From positions 1-64,000 of the forward strand of contig NZ_LXVX01000001.1 of NCBI RefSeq assembly GCF_001650725.1: DNA of 64,000 nt, written 5' to 3'. Source of the stretch: Sphingobium sp. TCM1. Its GTDB lineage: Bacteria > Pseudomonadota > Alphaproteobacteria > Sphingomonadales > Sphingomonadaceae. Position numbers and translations under genes: made by a program. Below the pieces are notes generated by a model that did no database searches, was not told where the DNA came from, and saw nothing but the letters and a program-made list of their open reading frames with translations. Of the stretch, positions 16,767 to 25,718 are shown in pieces. Every line of letters begins with the position of its first letter. Within the stretch, counting starts at the first letter, position 1.

Positions 16767-19154
16767 TCAGAAGCTTTTCTTGACGGTCGCGGTCCATTCG
16801 CGCGGCCGGCCGACCGTGCCGGTGACGACGCCGAAGGTGCCGACATTTTCCGCCACGCCATTATAATAGAATTTGTCGAAGACATTGGTGACACCGACGC
16901 TGAGCGACCAGTCCTTGTCCGCCGCCTGATAGGTCAGCCGCGCATTCACCAGGCTGGGCGCGTCGATCAGATTATAGGGGTTGTTGACCGAGTTATAATA
17001 GAAGTTCGAACGCCAGGACCAGTCGATCCGCGGCGTCATCGTGCCGCTGCCGCCAAGGTCCGCTTCATATTGCACGCCCGCCGACAATTGCCATTTGCTG
17101 ATGAAAGGCGCGATCATGTCCTTCGTCACCAGAGTCGCCGGGTTGGTGATCGCCTTATAGTCGAAATCCAGATAGCCGACCGACGCATCGAACGACAGAC
17201 CGTCCGCCGGGCGCAGTTGCGCTTCCAGCTCCCATCCGAACACCTCCGCATCGCCCGCATTGGACGGCACCGAACAGGACAGGACGATGCTTTCCGGACA
17301 CTGATAGCGGACAAGCTGCATATCGTTATATTTGTTGAGGAACACCGCGCCATTCAGGCGCAGCATCCGGCCGAGCAGGTCGGCCTTGAACCCGGCTTCA
17401 TAGGTGGTCAGCTTTTCCGGGCCGAAGGTCTGGACCTGGTCCGGCGCGGACGGGCGCGGATTGATGCCGCCCCCCTTGAAGCCGGTCGATAGCTGGGCGT
17501 AGGTCATGAGTTCGTCCGACCAGCGATAGTTGACGCCGATGCGGTAATCGACCCGGTTGCCCTTGAACGTGCCGGTCAGCCCATCCAGCCCGACCAGCAG
17601 GAAGTTCGGCGTGAAGAAGGCGCCGCTCGGCAAGCTGCCGTCCACATTGCGGCGCGAATAGCGATAGGTCTTCTTGTCGTCGGTATAACGCAGCCCGCCG
17701 ATGATATTGAATGCGTCGGTGACATGAAATTCGCCATGGGCGAAGACCGAGGCGCTGCGGTTCTTGATCACGTCGTCCGACAGGAAATCGAAGAGCAGGG
17801 TCGGAATCTGGCTGCGGCCCTGGATCGTGTCCGTGGCGTTATAATAGAAGCCGCCGACGGTCAGGTCGACCAGATCGTTGAAATTGGCGCTGAGGCGCAC
17901 TTCCTGCGTGAACTGCTCATGGCCGTAGGTGAATTGCTGCAACAGGATAGCGAGCGGCGATCCGTCGACGTCGATCGCGCTGGTGCCGTCGGCGCTGCGA
18001 TAGCCGGTGATCGATTTCAGCTTCAGACTGTCCGACAGATCATAGTCGATCGTGCCAGACAGGCCCCATGCCTTGACCGTGCTGGTCGGGCTGGCGGTGA
18101 AGCCGCCCGGCGCGATCTGGGTCGGGATGCCGAACACCGTCGTATAATTGCCGCCGGTCGCGTAAGTGGCGTAGGAACTATAGCTCTTGGCGCCGGTTAG
18201 GAAGCGGCTGTCGAACGGGATGCCGGCGGTAGGATCGCCCGCGACATAGCTGCGCACCGATGGATTGTCGGCATAAAGCAATTTGGTCGCGACCGTCTCG
18301 CTATTGTCCTTGGACACATCGGCGACGATGTTGATTTCCAGCGGCGCTCCGGCTGGCGCGTAGCGCAGCGCGGCGCGCAGCGCCATCACGTCGATCCCGC
18401 CTTCAGTGCCGATCCGGCAATTTTTGTTGCCGCTGCTGGTGAGGATGCCCGACGCCGGATTGACGCAGCCATAGTCGAGCAGCTTCATATAACCGTCGAC
18501 ATTCTTCGACACGCCCGACACCCGCAGGAACAGGTCGTCGGTCAACGGCACATTGGCGCTGCCGCGCAGTTCCAGCCGGTCGAACCGGCCGTAGGTCGCC
18601 TCGATGAAACCGCCGGTTGTCGAATCGGGCTTCTTGCTGAACAGCTTGACCGCGCCGCCGACGCTGTTCTTGCCCGCCAGCGTGCCCTGCGGCCCGCGCA
18701 GCACCTCGACCCGTTCCAGGTCGGTCAGGTCCATCACCGCGCCGAAGGTCGTGCCATAATAGATGTCGTCGATATAGATACCAACGCCCGGCTCCAGCGC
18801 GAAACTGGCGTCGAGTTGCCCCACGCCGCGAATGAAGGCGGCGACGGCATTGCCCTGGATGCTGGTCGCGGGCGCCAGCGCGACGTTGGGCGCGAACTGG
18901 CCAAGATCGGTGACGCTGGTCTGGCTGCGCGCCGCCAGCGTGTCGGCAGACACCGCGGTGATCGCGATGGGCGTGTCCTGCAAGTTCTGCGCGCGAAACT
19001 GGGCCGTGACGATGATGTCGGCGGCGGCGGGCTGATCCGCCGGCTGCTCCGGCGTTGCCGCCTCCTGGGCCCATGCGGGCGCGGCGATCATCGCCGACGC
19101 CAGCGCCAGACCCGCCGCATGTGCGTGAAACCGGCTCTTCCAGATTGTCGCCAT
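16767..19154 (-). CDS. TonB-dependent outer-membrane receptor
   Basis: About 795 residues from the ATG at 19154, which has GGGAGG 9 bases upstream. A Sec signal peptide ends at PAWAQ. The plug domain follows, with ADIIVTAQFRAQNLQDTPIAITAV and LRGPQGTLAGKNSVGGAVKLFSKKP. A long barrel ends in aromatic Phe (TVKKSF). The short plug start without a carboxylate-regulated FecA N-terminal domain is typical of sphingomonad receptors for small organics rather than siderophores. It is first in an operon with an aldehyde dehydrogenase, so the ligand is probably the aromatic substrate of this regulon. Confidence 0.93.
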   Translation of the reverse strand: MATIWKSRFHAHAAGLALASAMIAAPAWAQEAATPEQPADQPAAADIIVTAQFRAQNLQDTPIAITAVSADTLAARSQTSVTDLGQFAPNVALAPATSIQGNAVAAFIRGVGQLDASFALEPGVGIYIDDIYYGTTFGAVMDLTDLERVEVLRGPQGTLAGKNSVGGAVKLFSKKPDSTTGGFIEATYGRFDRLELRGSANVPLTDDLFLRVSGVSKNVDGYMKLLDYGCVNPASGILTSSGNKNCRIGTEGGIDVMALRAALRYAPAGAPLEINIVADVSKDNSETVATKLLYADNPSVRSYVAGDPTAGIPFDSRFLTGAKSYSSYATYATGGNYTTVFGIPTQIAPGGFTASPTSTVKAWGLSGTIDYDLSDSLKLKSITGYRSADGTSAIDVDGSPLAILLQQFTYGHEQFTQEVRLSANFNDLVDLTVGGFYYNATDTIQGRSQIPTLLFDFLSDDVIKNRSASVFAHGEFHVTDAFNIIGGLRYTDDKKTYRYSRRNVDGSLPSGAFFTPNFLLVGLDGLTGTFKGNRVDYRIGVNYRWSDELMTYAQLSTGFKGGGINPRPSAPDQVQTFGPEKLTTYEAGFKADLLGRMLRLNGAVFLNKYNDMQLVRYQCPESIVLSCSVPSNAGDAEVFGWELEAQLRPADGLSFDASVGYLDFDYKAITNPATLVTKDMIAPFISKWQLSAGVQYEADLGGSGTMTPRIDWSWRSNFYYNSVNNPYNLIDAPSLVNARLTYQAADKDWSLSVGVTNVFDKFYYNGVAENVGTFGVVTGTVGRPREWTATVKKSF

Positions 19155-19329
19155 TTTCTTTTCCTCCCTCATATGATGGCCGCAAGGCGCAGGGGAGGAA
19201 GCGCCGGACCAGCCTTTGCCGGTTCCGGTGGGGCGATGCCGTGCATCGACCTGCCATGCCATCCTCTTGCCCGACCCACGGCCGTCCATCTTTTCCGCCC
19301 GCAGCGGAGAGGTCTTCGCCTCCCCACTA

Positions 19330-19357
19330 TTCATAACGATCGTTAGTATTTTGTCAA
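19330..19357 (-). promoter_or_regulatory. Promoter with palindromic operator, TonB receptor operon
   Basis: On the minus strand, TTGACA is followed by a 16-base spacer and TATGAA. The spacer contains the perfect 12-bp palindrome TAACGATCGTTA (19334-19345), so a bound protein would block RNA polymerase. The same layout occurs at 20858-20885 and 25664-25691. The -35 box overlaps the end of the upstream dioxygenase gene. Confidence 0.75.
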
Positions 19358-20829
19358 GCGGGTTGGCGCGCCTTTGCCGCCGCCAATTGCGCTGCAGAAA
19401 CCCAGGCGCCATGAACCTGCGCCCGCATCGGCAGCGGCATCGGCACGCGGGCGACCGGCCCCGCGGCGATCGCGCCGGCATCCACGACCCAGAGTTCGGA
19501 CTGGAAGTCCACCGGCCCCGTCTGCCTGTCCACCACCGTCAGCAGCCAGCCTTCATGATCGGCCTGCGCCGAGGGGACATGGACCGGCTCGCTGATCGCC
19601 ATGCCCGGCTCCAGCCCCATCATGTCGATCCGGCCATTGCCCGGTTCGATCCGCAGCAGCGCATTGAACGCAGCCCCGACCGGCCCGCCCGGCAGCGGTG
19701 GTCCACCCTGCGGATTCATCGACAGATACCAGGCCGCACGATAGGGTCGCCCCTGGTCGGCGTCGCGCAGGCGCGGCATGTCGCCCGGCGGCCCGAGCAG
19801 TCTTTCCTCATAAGCTTCGCCCGGCTTCGCCATGTCAAAGGTCCAGCGAGTCAGCCCGCCGCCTATGTCGCGCTGGTCTCGCTGGATACCGCCCGCCTCG
19901 CGCATGAAGCCGAAGGCATTGGTGTCCGACAGGCAGAGATCGAGATGGAGCAGGTCGCCTTCCTCATAAGCGTTGACCAGATGGAAGGCCGAAATGCCCG
20001 GTCGTCCCTTGAACCAGCGCATCTCCTCCACCTTGCCGTATCGCGGCATGATGCCGACCCAGCTGTCCAGATCCTGCCGGTGCGCCCAATGCGCCCCGCC
20101 GGCCTCGAGCCGATCCAGATCGGCCGTGGTCGGGAAGATCGGGAAGATCGCGTAGTTTTCGGTGATCGCGAAGTCATGGATAGTCGAGCAATAGGGCTGA
20201 TCGAACCATTGCTCGCGCACCAGATTGCCGTCGCGATCGGCGATGGCATAGGCGATCTTCGTCGAACAAAGGCCGTCCGCTTCATAGCCGAAGAAGAACA
20301 TCTCCCCCGTGACCGGATCAACGCTGGGGTGCGCGGTGAAGGTCTGCGAGGTGAAGGCGCCATGATAATCCCAGCGGCCGATCGTCTCCAGCGTGTCGGG
20401 ATCGACCTCATAGCCAAGCCCGTCCTCCTTGGTCATGAACAGCCGCCCGCCATGCCAGACCGGCGTGGTATTGGCGACGGTGCGGTCCCGCCCCACGACG
20501 CTCGGATCGTCGGTGAAAGGGTTGCGATATTGGCCGAACAAGGCGCGCCGCGCCTCCCTCTCCAGGGCATAGCGTTCGGTTTCGACATAGCGGATCGCAT
20601 AATCGACCGTGCCGCCTCGAATGGTGAATTTGGCGACCATGCCGTCGCCCGACAGGACGATGTCGTCTTTGAACATCGGGGGGTGCGCAGGATCGGGCAC
20701 CGCGCGAAAGAAGGCGCCCTCGATCTCGGCGGGGATGACGCCGACGACATCCAGGTTACGCGCTGACCATTCGATGCCGACGGGCGTGTTTAGGCCGGTA
20801 AAATGGATCGTTTCGGGAAAGACTCGCAC
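19354..20829 (-). CDS. Carotenoid-oxygenase family, lignostilbene dioxygenase-like
   Basis: 491 residues of the non-haem iron carotenoid cleavage oxygenase family, which cuts a central C=C with O2 to give two aldehydes. The four iron-binding His are visible in FTAHPSVD, TIHDFAITENY, FHLVNAYEEGD and the C-terminal QVHGAWVS. The N-terminal GAFFRAVPDPAHPP and DGMVAKFTI are family marks. Bacterial members of this size in aromatic degraders are often lignostilbene or resveratrol dioxygenases. The co-regulated ALDH, GMC and quinoprotein dehydrogenases fit a stilbene or phenylcoumaran route better than carotenoids. It has its own repressor-type promoter. Confidence 0.88.
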   Translation of the reverse strand: MRVFPETIHFTGLNTPVGIEWSARNLDVVGVIPAEIEGAFFRAVPDPAHPPMFKDDIVLSGDGMVAKFTIRGGTVDYAIRYVETERYALEREARRALFGQYRNPFTDDPSVVGRDRTVANTTPVWHGGRLFMTKEDGLGYEVDPDTLETIGRWDYHGAFTSQTFTAHPSVDPVTGEMFFFGYEADGLCSTKIAYAIADRDGNLVREQWFDQPYCSTIHDFAITENYAIFPIFPTTADLDRLEAGGAHWAHRQDLDSWVGIMPRYGKVEEMRWFKGRPGISAFHLVNAYEEGDLLHLDLCLSDTNAFGFMREAGGIQRDQRDIGGGLTRWTFDMAKPGEAYEERLLGPPGDMPRLRDADQGRPYRAAWYLSMNPQGGPPLPGGPVGAAFNALLRIEPGNGRIDMMGLEPGMAISEPVHVPSAQADHEGWLLTVVDRQTGPVDFQSELWVVDAGAIAAGPVARVPMPLPMRAQVHGAWVSAAQLAAAKARQPA

Positions 20830-20857
20830 GTTGATCTGCTCCTCGTCCTGCGATCAA

Positions 20858-20885
20858 ATGATAACGGTCGTTATTATTATTGCAA
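20858..20885 (-). promoter_or_regulatory. Promoter with operator, carotenoid-oxygenase gene
   Basis: On the minus strand, TTGCAA, a 16-base spacer and TATCAT (5 of 6 matches to the -10 consensus). The spacer and box contain ATAACGACCGTTAT, a palindrome with two central mismatches, the same operator type as at 19334-19345. It lies 29 bases before the ATG, between this gene and the GMC gene. Confidence 0.75.
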
Positions 20886-20899
20886 GCCGGTGCAACGGC

Positions 20900-22519
20900 T
20901 CACAACTGTCCACTTCGCTGTCTGATTCCGCGCAGCACATGGTCCGCGCCCTTGTCGCCGATCATGATCGCGGTCGCATTGGTGTTGCCGGCGGGCAGGC
21001 TGGGCATGACCGATGCGTCGGCGACCCACAGCCCATCGACGCCAATGACCGCCAGATCGGGATCGACCACCGCCTGGGCATCATCGACCCGACCCATCCT
21101 TGCCGTGCCGACCGGATGATAGAGCGGAATCGACGCCATCCGCACATAGGCGCGCAACTGCTCCGGATCGGTCAGCGCCTTGCCGGGGCGCAGTTCGCTC
21201 CTGATATGCGCTGCGATCGGCGCCTCGCTCAGGATCGACCGGGCAATGCCGATGCCCTCGACGATCTGGTCGATATCATCCTCGCTGCCCAGTTGCCGAT
21301 GTTCGATTTTCGGCGCGTCGAACGGGTCTGCCGACGCAAGGCTGATGCGCCCTCGATGGCTGGGCCGCATCAGCCCGACCAGGGTCGAGACGGACGGGTT
21401 CCGGCGCAGCATCAACCGCCCCTTCTCGTCAAAGTCGAAGGCGAAGGCGGCGAAGCTGATCTGGAGGTTGGGCGCGGGCAAATCCGGCCGGCTCTTCACG
21501 AACGCCTGCGCATGACCGATCGCCGTGGTCAGCGCGCCCCGCCGCGCGAGCGCGTAGCGCAGCAACTGCCACGCGCCGCGCAGCCCCCGCGCGTCGTTGT
21601 TCAGTGTCCGCACATCGACGTCATTGACGACATGGGTACCGACATGGTCCTGCAAGTTCCCGCCCACGCCCGGCAGGTCGCGCACCACCTCTATGCCATG
21701 GTCGCGCAGATGATCGGCCGGGCCGATGCCCGACAGCATCAGCAGGCGGGGCGTGTTCATCGCGCCGGCACTCAGCACCACGCCATGGCGTGCGCGCAAT
21801 TCCTTCTCGACGCCGTCCTGCCGATAGAGGATGCCGACAACGCGATCCCGCTCGATCAGCAGGCGCAGCAACTGGGCCTCCAAGAGGATCCTGGGCGCGT
21901 TGCCGCCGCGCCGATCGTGCAGATAACCCCGCGCCGCCGAACAGCGCTCGCCGCCCCGCTGCGACACCTGGACATACTCGACGCCCTCGGCCTTCTCCCC
22001 ATTCAGGTCCGACGACCGCGATATGCCCGCCGCCTGTGCCGCCGCGATCCACTGGTCGGTGATCGGATAGCGCGCGCGCCCTTCGGACACGGCGATCGGC
22101 CCCCCGACGCCGCGCCAGGCATCCGCACCGCGTTCATTATCCTCCAGCCGGCGGAAATAGGGCAGGACGGATTGATAGTCCCATCCCTCCGCGCCCAGTT
22201 GCGCCCATTCGTCATAATCCCACCGATGGCCGCGGATGAACATCATGCCGTTCAGGGCGCTGCCGCCGCCCAGCATCCTGCCCGCCGGCCAGATGTCGGC
22301 CCGGCCGCCCAGCGACGGGTCCGGTTCGACCTGATAGCACCAATCATAGGCCGGGTTCTGGACGATCGCGCTGGTCAGAGCCGGGATGCGCGACCGTATA
22401 TGCCGGTCGCTCTTGCCCGCCTCGACCAGGGTGACGGCAAGCCCCGCCTCGGCCAGCCGCCCGGTCATGGCGCAGCCGGCCGATCCGCCGCCCACGACGA
22501 TGATGTCACTTTCTTCCAT
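20900..22519 (-). CDS. GMC-family alcohol oxidoreductase (choline dehydrogenase-like)
   Basis: 539 residues. An FAD-dependent glucose-methanol-choline family enzyme: the N-terminal GGGSAGCAMTGRLAEAG FAD motif, GGRADIWPAGRMLGGGSALNGM (GMC signature 1), LSAGAMNTPRLLMLSGIG (signature 2), and the C-terminal catalytic His in YHPVGTARMG. Members oxidise primary alcohols. In SYK-6, GMC enzymes oxidise beta-hydroxypropiovanillone (HpvZ) and dehydrodiconiferyl alcohol side chains (PhcC/PhcD); this is from memory. Either role would suit this window. It ends the NmrA-quinoprotein-GMC unit, 8 bases after the quinoprotein stop. Confidence 0.9.
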   Translation of the reverse strand: MEESDIIVVGGGSAGCAMTGRLAEAGLAVTLVEAGKSDRHIRSRIPALTSAIVQNPAYDWCYQVEPDPSLGGRADIWPAGRMLGGGSALNGMMFIRGHRWDYDEWAQLGAEGWDYQSVLPYFRRLEDNERGADAWRGVGGPIAVSEGRARYPITDQWIAAAQAAGISRSSDLNGEKAEGVEYVQVSQRGGERCSAARGYLHDRRGGNAPRILLEAQLLRLLIERDRVVGILYRQDGVEKELRARHGVVLSAGAMNTPRLLMLSGIGPADHLRDHGIEVVRDLPGVGGNLQDHVGTHVVNDVDVRTLNNDARGLRGAWQLLRYALARRGALTTAIGHAQAFVKSRPDLPAPNLQISFAAFAFDFDEKGRLMLRRNPSVSTLVGLMRPSHRGRISLASADPFDAPKIEHRQLGSEDDIDQIVEGIGIARSILSEAPIAAHIRSELRPGKALTDPEQLRAYVRMASIPLYHPVGTARMGRVDDAQAVVDPDLAVIGVDGLWVADASVMPSLPAGNTNATAIMIGDKGADHVLRGIRQRSGQL

Positions 22520-22527
22520 GGTCGTTC

Positions 22528-24711
22528 CTAGAAACTGGACATGATGGCGGCGCTGGGCGCGTCGAGCGGCTCGCCCGCCGCCTGCATCTTCACCTCGCGC
22601 GCGTGAAGCCTGCCCTGCTCGTCGATCAGCCAGGCATGGATCGCATCCACATCCTCGCCGCTGAGCAGATCGTCCCAGCGGGGCATCCCGCCCGGTAGCA
22701 GCAGCCCATCGCGCACGATCGCTCCGAACATCTCATGCGTCGCCGGCTGCATCCGCCGCAGGTCCGGCGCGGTGGATCGTAACTGGTTGCTGTGGCAGAT
22801 CGCACAATTCTGGAAGAACATCGCCTGCCCCTGCATGATCGTAGCCCGCGTCACGCCCGGTTTCTGCGCTGGCGGCGCAGCCGCGACCTCGACGGGCGGC
22901 AAGGGCTGCGGCTTCTCGACCGCCCCTCCGTCTAGCCTGAACACCAGGATGCGGTTGGCATTGCCATAGCGGTAGGCGGCCGAATAGAGCGGCACATAGC
23001 CCCAGCCGCCACCGCCAAAGCCCGTTGCGACCGCAACATATTGCACGCCCTTCACGCGATAGGTCATGGGCGCGGCCATGATCGAGCTACCGGTGTCGAT
23101 CTCCTTCAACAGCGCGCCGCTGTCCGCATCCCGCACCATCAGCTTGCCCCCGATCGTACCGTGGAAAATCAGGCCCGATGCGGTAGACAGCACGCCCATC
23201 CGGTCCTGCCAGCCTTCGGTCGCGACCGACCAGCGCGCCTTTCCGGTCAGCGGATCGATCGCGCGCAGTTCGGACACGTAGGACTTGTCCTTCACCCACC
23301 GCATTTCCGGCAGCTTTTCCACCTGCTCTCGGATCGCGGGCGGCAGCGTCGGCAACACGCTCTGCAATTGCGGGGTGAAGATCAGGGTCGTCTGGACATT
23401 CAATGCCTTGGGCCGCCGCGCCTGCGCCGGCGTGCCCGGCGGCACCGTGAACATCAGGTTCCCCATGTCCAGCACATGGGCATAATAGCTTTTCCGCTCG
23501 GCATCATAAGCCGCAGGATACCAGTTGCGCGCGCCCGCCGACGCCGGGAAGATGATGCGCGGCCCGTTCCAGTAATCGACCCGCTGGGGCGTCATATGCG
23601 GCACGCCCGTCTTGTCGAAACCCTTGGCCCAGTTTGTCCGCACCAGCGCATTGACGCGCAGCGGCTTGCCGGTCTCGCGATCCAGCACGAACAGATAGCC
23701 GTTCTTGGGGGAATGGAGGATCACCGGCCGAACCTCGCCGTCTACCTCCATCTGCGTCAGCACCATCGGTTGGGTGGCCGTGAAGTCCCAGCTGTCGCCA
23801 GGCGTTTCCTGATAATGCCACTTTACCGCTCCGCTCTTCGCGTCCAGCGCGACGATGGAGGAGAGATAGAGATTGGTGCCGCCCTTGGGCGAGCGCGTCG
23901 CAATCGAGTAGGGGCCGCCATTGCCGACACCGATATAGACGGTATCGAACGCAGGATCATAATTGATCGCGTCCCACACGGTGCCGCCGCCGCCAATGTC
24001 CCAGCGACTCCTGGCATCCCAGGTCTTGAGCGCCGCGTCGAGCGCCTTGTCCTCCTGCGGCCCCTGCGCGGGATCATGCGGCACGGTGTAGAAGCGCCAG
24101 GCCTGTCCCCCATCCGCGATGCGATAGGCGGTCACATAGCCGCGCGCGTCATATTCCGCGCCGGCATTGCCGATGATGACGAGGTCGCCCGCCACTTCGG
24201 GCGCGCCGGTGCTGGTGTAGCCCCGGCCATGGTCGACCACCGTGTCAGCTTTCCAAAGACGTTTGCCGGTCTTCGCGTCGAGCGCGTAGAGCATCCCGTC
24301 GAGCGCACCGACCATCACCTTGCCCTGCGCGACAGCGACGCCGCGATTGGCCTGGTCGCAGCAGGCGGAGCGATTGGCCTGCATGTCGACCTCCGGCTCG
24401 AAGGTCCAGAGCGGCTTGCCGGTCGCCGCGTCGAGCGCATAAACCCGGCCCAGATTGCCGCTGGTGTACATGATCCCATCGACCACCACCGGCGTCGCTT
24501 CCTGCACGCGGTTGGTATTGAGGTCATAGGACCAGGCAAGACCCAGCCGCGTAACATTGCCCTTGTCGATGTCGGTCAGGCGCGAGTGGTGGCTGCCCCA
24601 GACATCGCCGCCGGTGTAGGGCCAGTCGTCGCCCGCGCCCGCATCGCCGCCGCCGCGCGCGCAACCCGCCAGCGCCAGCAACCCGGCGATCACCAGAAAC
24701 ACCCTTCTCAC
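22528..24711 (-). CDS. PQQ-dependent quinohemoprotein dehydrogenase (lipoprotein)
   Basis: 727 residues from a GTG that overlaps the preceding stop codon (GTGA). The N-terminal signal has a lipobox, LLALAGC with Cys17, so the enzyme is probably membrane-anchored in the periplasm. The eight-bladed PQQ propeller shows repeated DAxTGKxLW blade motifs and the adjacent Cys-Cys pair (SACCDQANRG) typical of PQQ alcohol dehydrogenases. The C-terminal cytochrome c domain has the haem motif CAICH near residue 645. It would oxidise alcohols or aldehydes in the periplasm and pass electrons to the respiratory chain. Longer upstream frames overlap the NmrA gene and are not the start. Confidence 0.92.
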   Translation of the reverse strand: MRRVFLVIAGLLALAGCARGGGDAGAGDDWPYTGGDVWGSHHSRLTDIDKGNVTRLGLAWSYDLNTNRVQEATPVVVDGIMYTSGNLGRVYALDAATGKPLWTFEPEVDMQANRSACCDQANRGVAVAQGKVMVGALDGMLYALDAKTGKRLWKADTVVDHGRGYTSTGAPEVAGDLVIIGNAGAEYDARGYVTAYRIADGGQAWRFYTVPHDPAQGPQEDKALDAALKTWDARSRWDIGGGGTVWDAINYDPAFDTVYIGVGNGGPYSIATRSPKGGTNLYLSSIVALDAKSGAVKWHYQETPGDSWDFTATQPMVLTQMEVDGEVRPVILHSPKNGYLFVLDRETGKPLRVNALVRTNWAKGFDKTGVPHMTPQRVDYWNGPRIIFPASAGARNWYPAAYDAERKSYYAHVLDMGNLMFTVPPGTPAQARRPKALNVQTTLIFTPQLQSVLPTLPPAIREQVEKLPEMRWVKDKSYVSELRAIDPLTGKARWSVATEGWQDRMGVLSTASGLIFHGTIGGKLMVRDADSGALLKEIDTGSSIMAAPMTYRVKGVQYVAVATGFGGGGWGYVPLYSAAYRYGNANRILVFRLDGGAVEKPQPLPPVEVAAAPPAQKPGVTRATIMQGQAMFFQNCAICHSNQLRSTAPDLRRMQPATHEMFGAIVRDGLLLPGGMPRWDDLLSGEDVDAIHAWLIDEQGRLHAREVKMQAAGEPLDAPSAAIMSSF

Positions 24712-25622
24712 AGTGGCCAGCTTCCCTTGTGCGCCAGCATCACCTCGCGCAGGGTCTTGGGCTTGCGGCCGGTGATCCGTTCGACCCAGTCGGTCCTTTC
24801 CGCGAAATAGCCTTCGCGGATCGCCTGACCGAACGTCACCATGTCGTCGCTGGACCATGGAATAGGACCATCCGGCACGATGTCGGACGCATGGCGGGGC
24901 GCGCCCAGCGCATCGAAATAGGCGAACATCGCTTCATCATCGACCTGGCTGACGACGATCGGCTTTCCGGCGATCTCGCTGGCCATCGCCATCGCCTGCG
25001 GAATGGTGATGAGTTCGGGGCCGGTCAGCACATAGGCCTGGTTTTCATGGCCCGGCTGCGTCAGCACGCCCACGGCGGTCGCGACGCAATCGGCGCGGCT
25101 GACGAAGGCGACCGGACCGTCACCGCAATTGTCGGGCTTGCGCCCAGCCATCAGCGCGGGGATGGTCATCGGGCCGGCGATCGCCTCGGCATATTGGCTG
25201 TCGCGCAAATGCGTCCAGGACGTGCCGGAGCCTTCGATGATCTCCTCGGTCGCGCGATGATCGTGCTTCACGATGGCAGGATTGCACGGCTGATCGGCGG
25301 CGATGATCGAGGTATAGACGATATGCCGCACGCCTGCCGCGACCGCCGCTTCCACGGCGTTGCGGTGCTGGCCGACGCGGGTTCCAACGCGCGCTGTGCT
25401 GATGAGAAGCATTTTCTGCCCCCCCTCCATGGCACCGGGCAGGCTTGATGGATCGTCGAAATCGGCAAAGCGCACATCCGCCCCGCGCGCTGCAAGATCA
25501 GCCAGCCGGGCAGGCGTGCGCGTCAGCAGGATCACCTCATGTGGGGCGATGCGATCCAGCAGCAATTCCGCCGCCGCACGCCCGAATGCACCCGAAGCAC
25601 CTGAAATGATGATCTTCCCCAT
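24708..25622 (-). CDS. NmrA-like NAD(P)-binding protein
   Basis: About 304 residues from the ATG at 25622 (GAGAGG just before it; an in-frame ATG 14 codons upstream is possible). The N-terminal GKIIISGASGAFGRAAAELLL is an atypical-SDR Rossmann motif. The rest (VGQHRNAVEAAVAAGVRHIVYTS, THLRDSQYAEAI, YVLTGPELITIPQAMAMASEI) fits the NmrA/YtfG-like quinone reductase or isomerase group. There is no classical YxxxK. It is first in the operon with the quinoprotein and GMC genes. A role as NADPH-dependent reductase of an unsaturated or quinone-type intermediate is possible. Confidence 0.8.
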   Translation of the reverse strand: MGKIIISGASGAFGRAAAELLLDRIAPHEVILLTRTPARLADLAARGADVRFADFDDPSSLPGAMEGGQKMLLISTARVGTRVGQHRNAVEAAVAAGVRHIVYTSIIAADQPCNPAIVKHDHRATEEIIEGSGTSWTHLRDSQYAEAIAGPMTIPALMAGRKPDNCGDGPVAFVSRADCVATAVGVLTQPGHENQAYVLTGPELITIPQAMAMASEIAGKPIVVSQVDDEAMFAYFDALGAPRHASDIVPDGPIPWSSDDMVTFGQAIREGYFAERTDWVERITGRKPKTLREVMLAHKGSWPL

Positions 25623-25654
25623 CCATCCTCTCGCTTGCATGATCTGCTCTCTTG

Positions 25655-25683
25655 TTGCAGACAATCGTAACGATTGTTATTAT
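25655..25683 (+). promoter_or_regulatory. Divergent promoter of the SnoaL-like gene with operator
   Basis: On the plus strand, TTGCAG (25655-25660), a 17-base spacer and TATTAT (25678-25683). The spacer is exactly the perfect inverted repeat ACAATCG-TAA-CGATTGT. One bound dimer would therefore control both directions. Confidence 0.68.
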
Positions 25684-25691
25684 TACGTCAA
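25664..25691 (-). promoter_or_regulatory. Promoter with operator, NmrA-quinoprotein-GMC operon
   Basis: On the minus strand, TTGACG, a 16-base spacer (TAATAATAACAATCGT) and TACGAT. It includes the operator core TAACGATTGTTA read on the plus strand (25668-25679). Box spacing and operator placement match the promoters at 19330 and 20858. Confidence 0.72.
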
Positions 25692-25718
25692 GAGACGCAA
25701 ACAAGGAGAGCGACCATC

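Noticed and set aside
19155-19481. N-terminal extension of the first TonB receptor
   Set aside because: It is Arg/Pro-rich, crosses the promoter and operator, and a good ribosome-binding site precedes the ATG at 19154 directly before the signal peptide.
24712-24858. N-terminal extension of the quinoprotein gene
   Set aside because: It overlaps the NmrA gene, and the lipoprotein signal begins exactly at the GTG that overlaps the NmrA stop.
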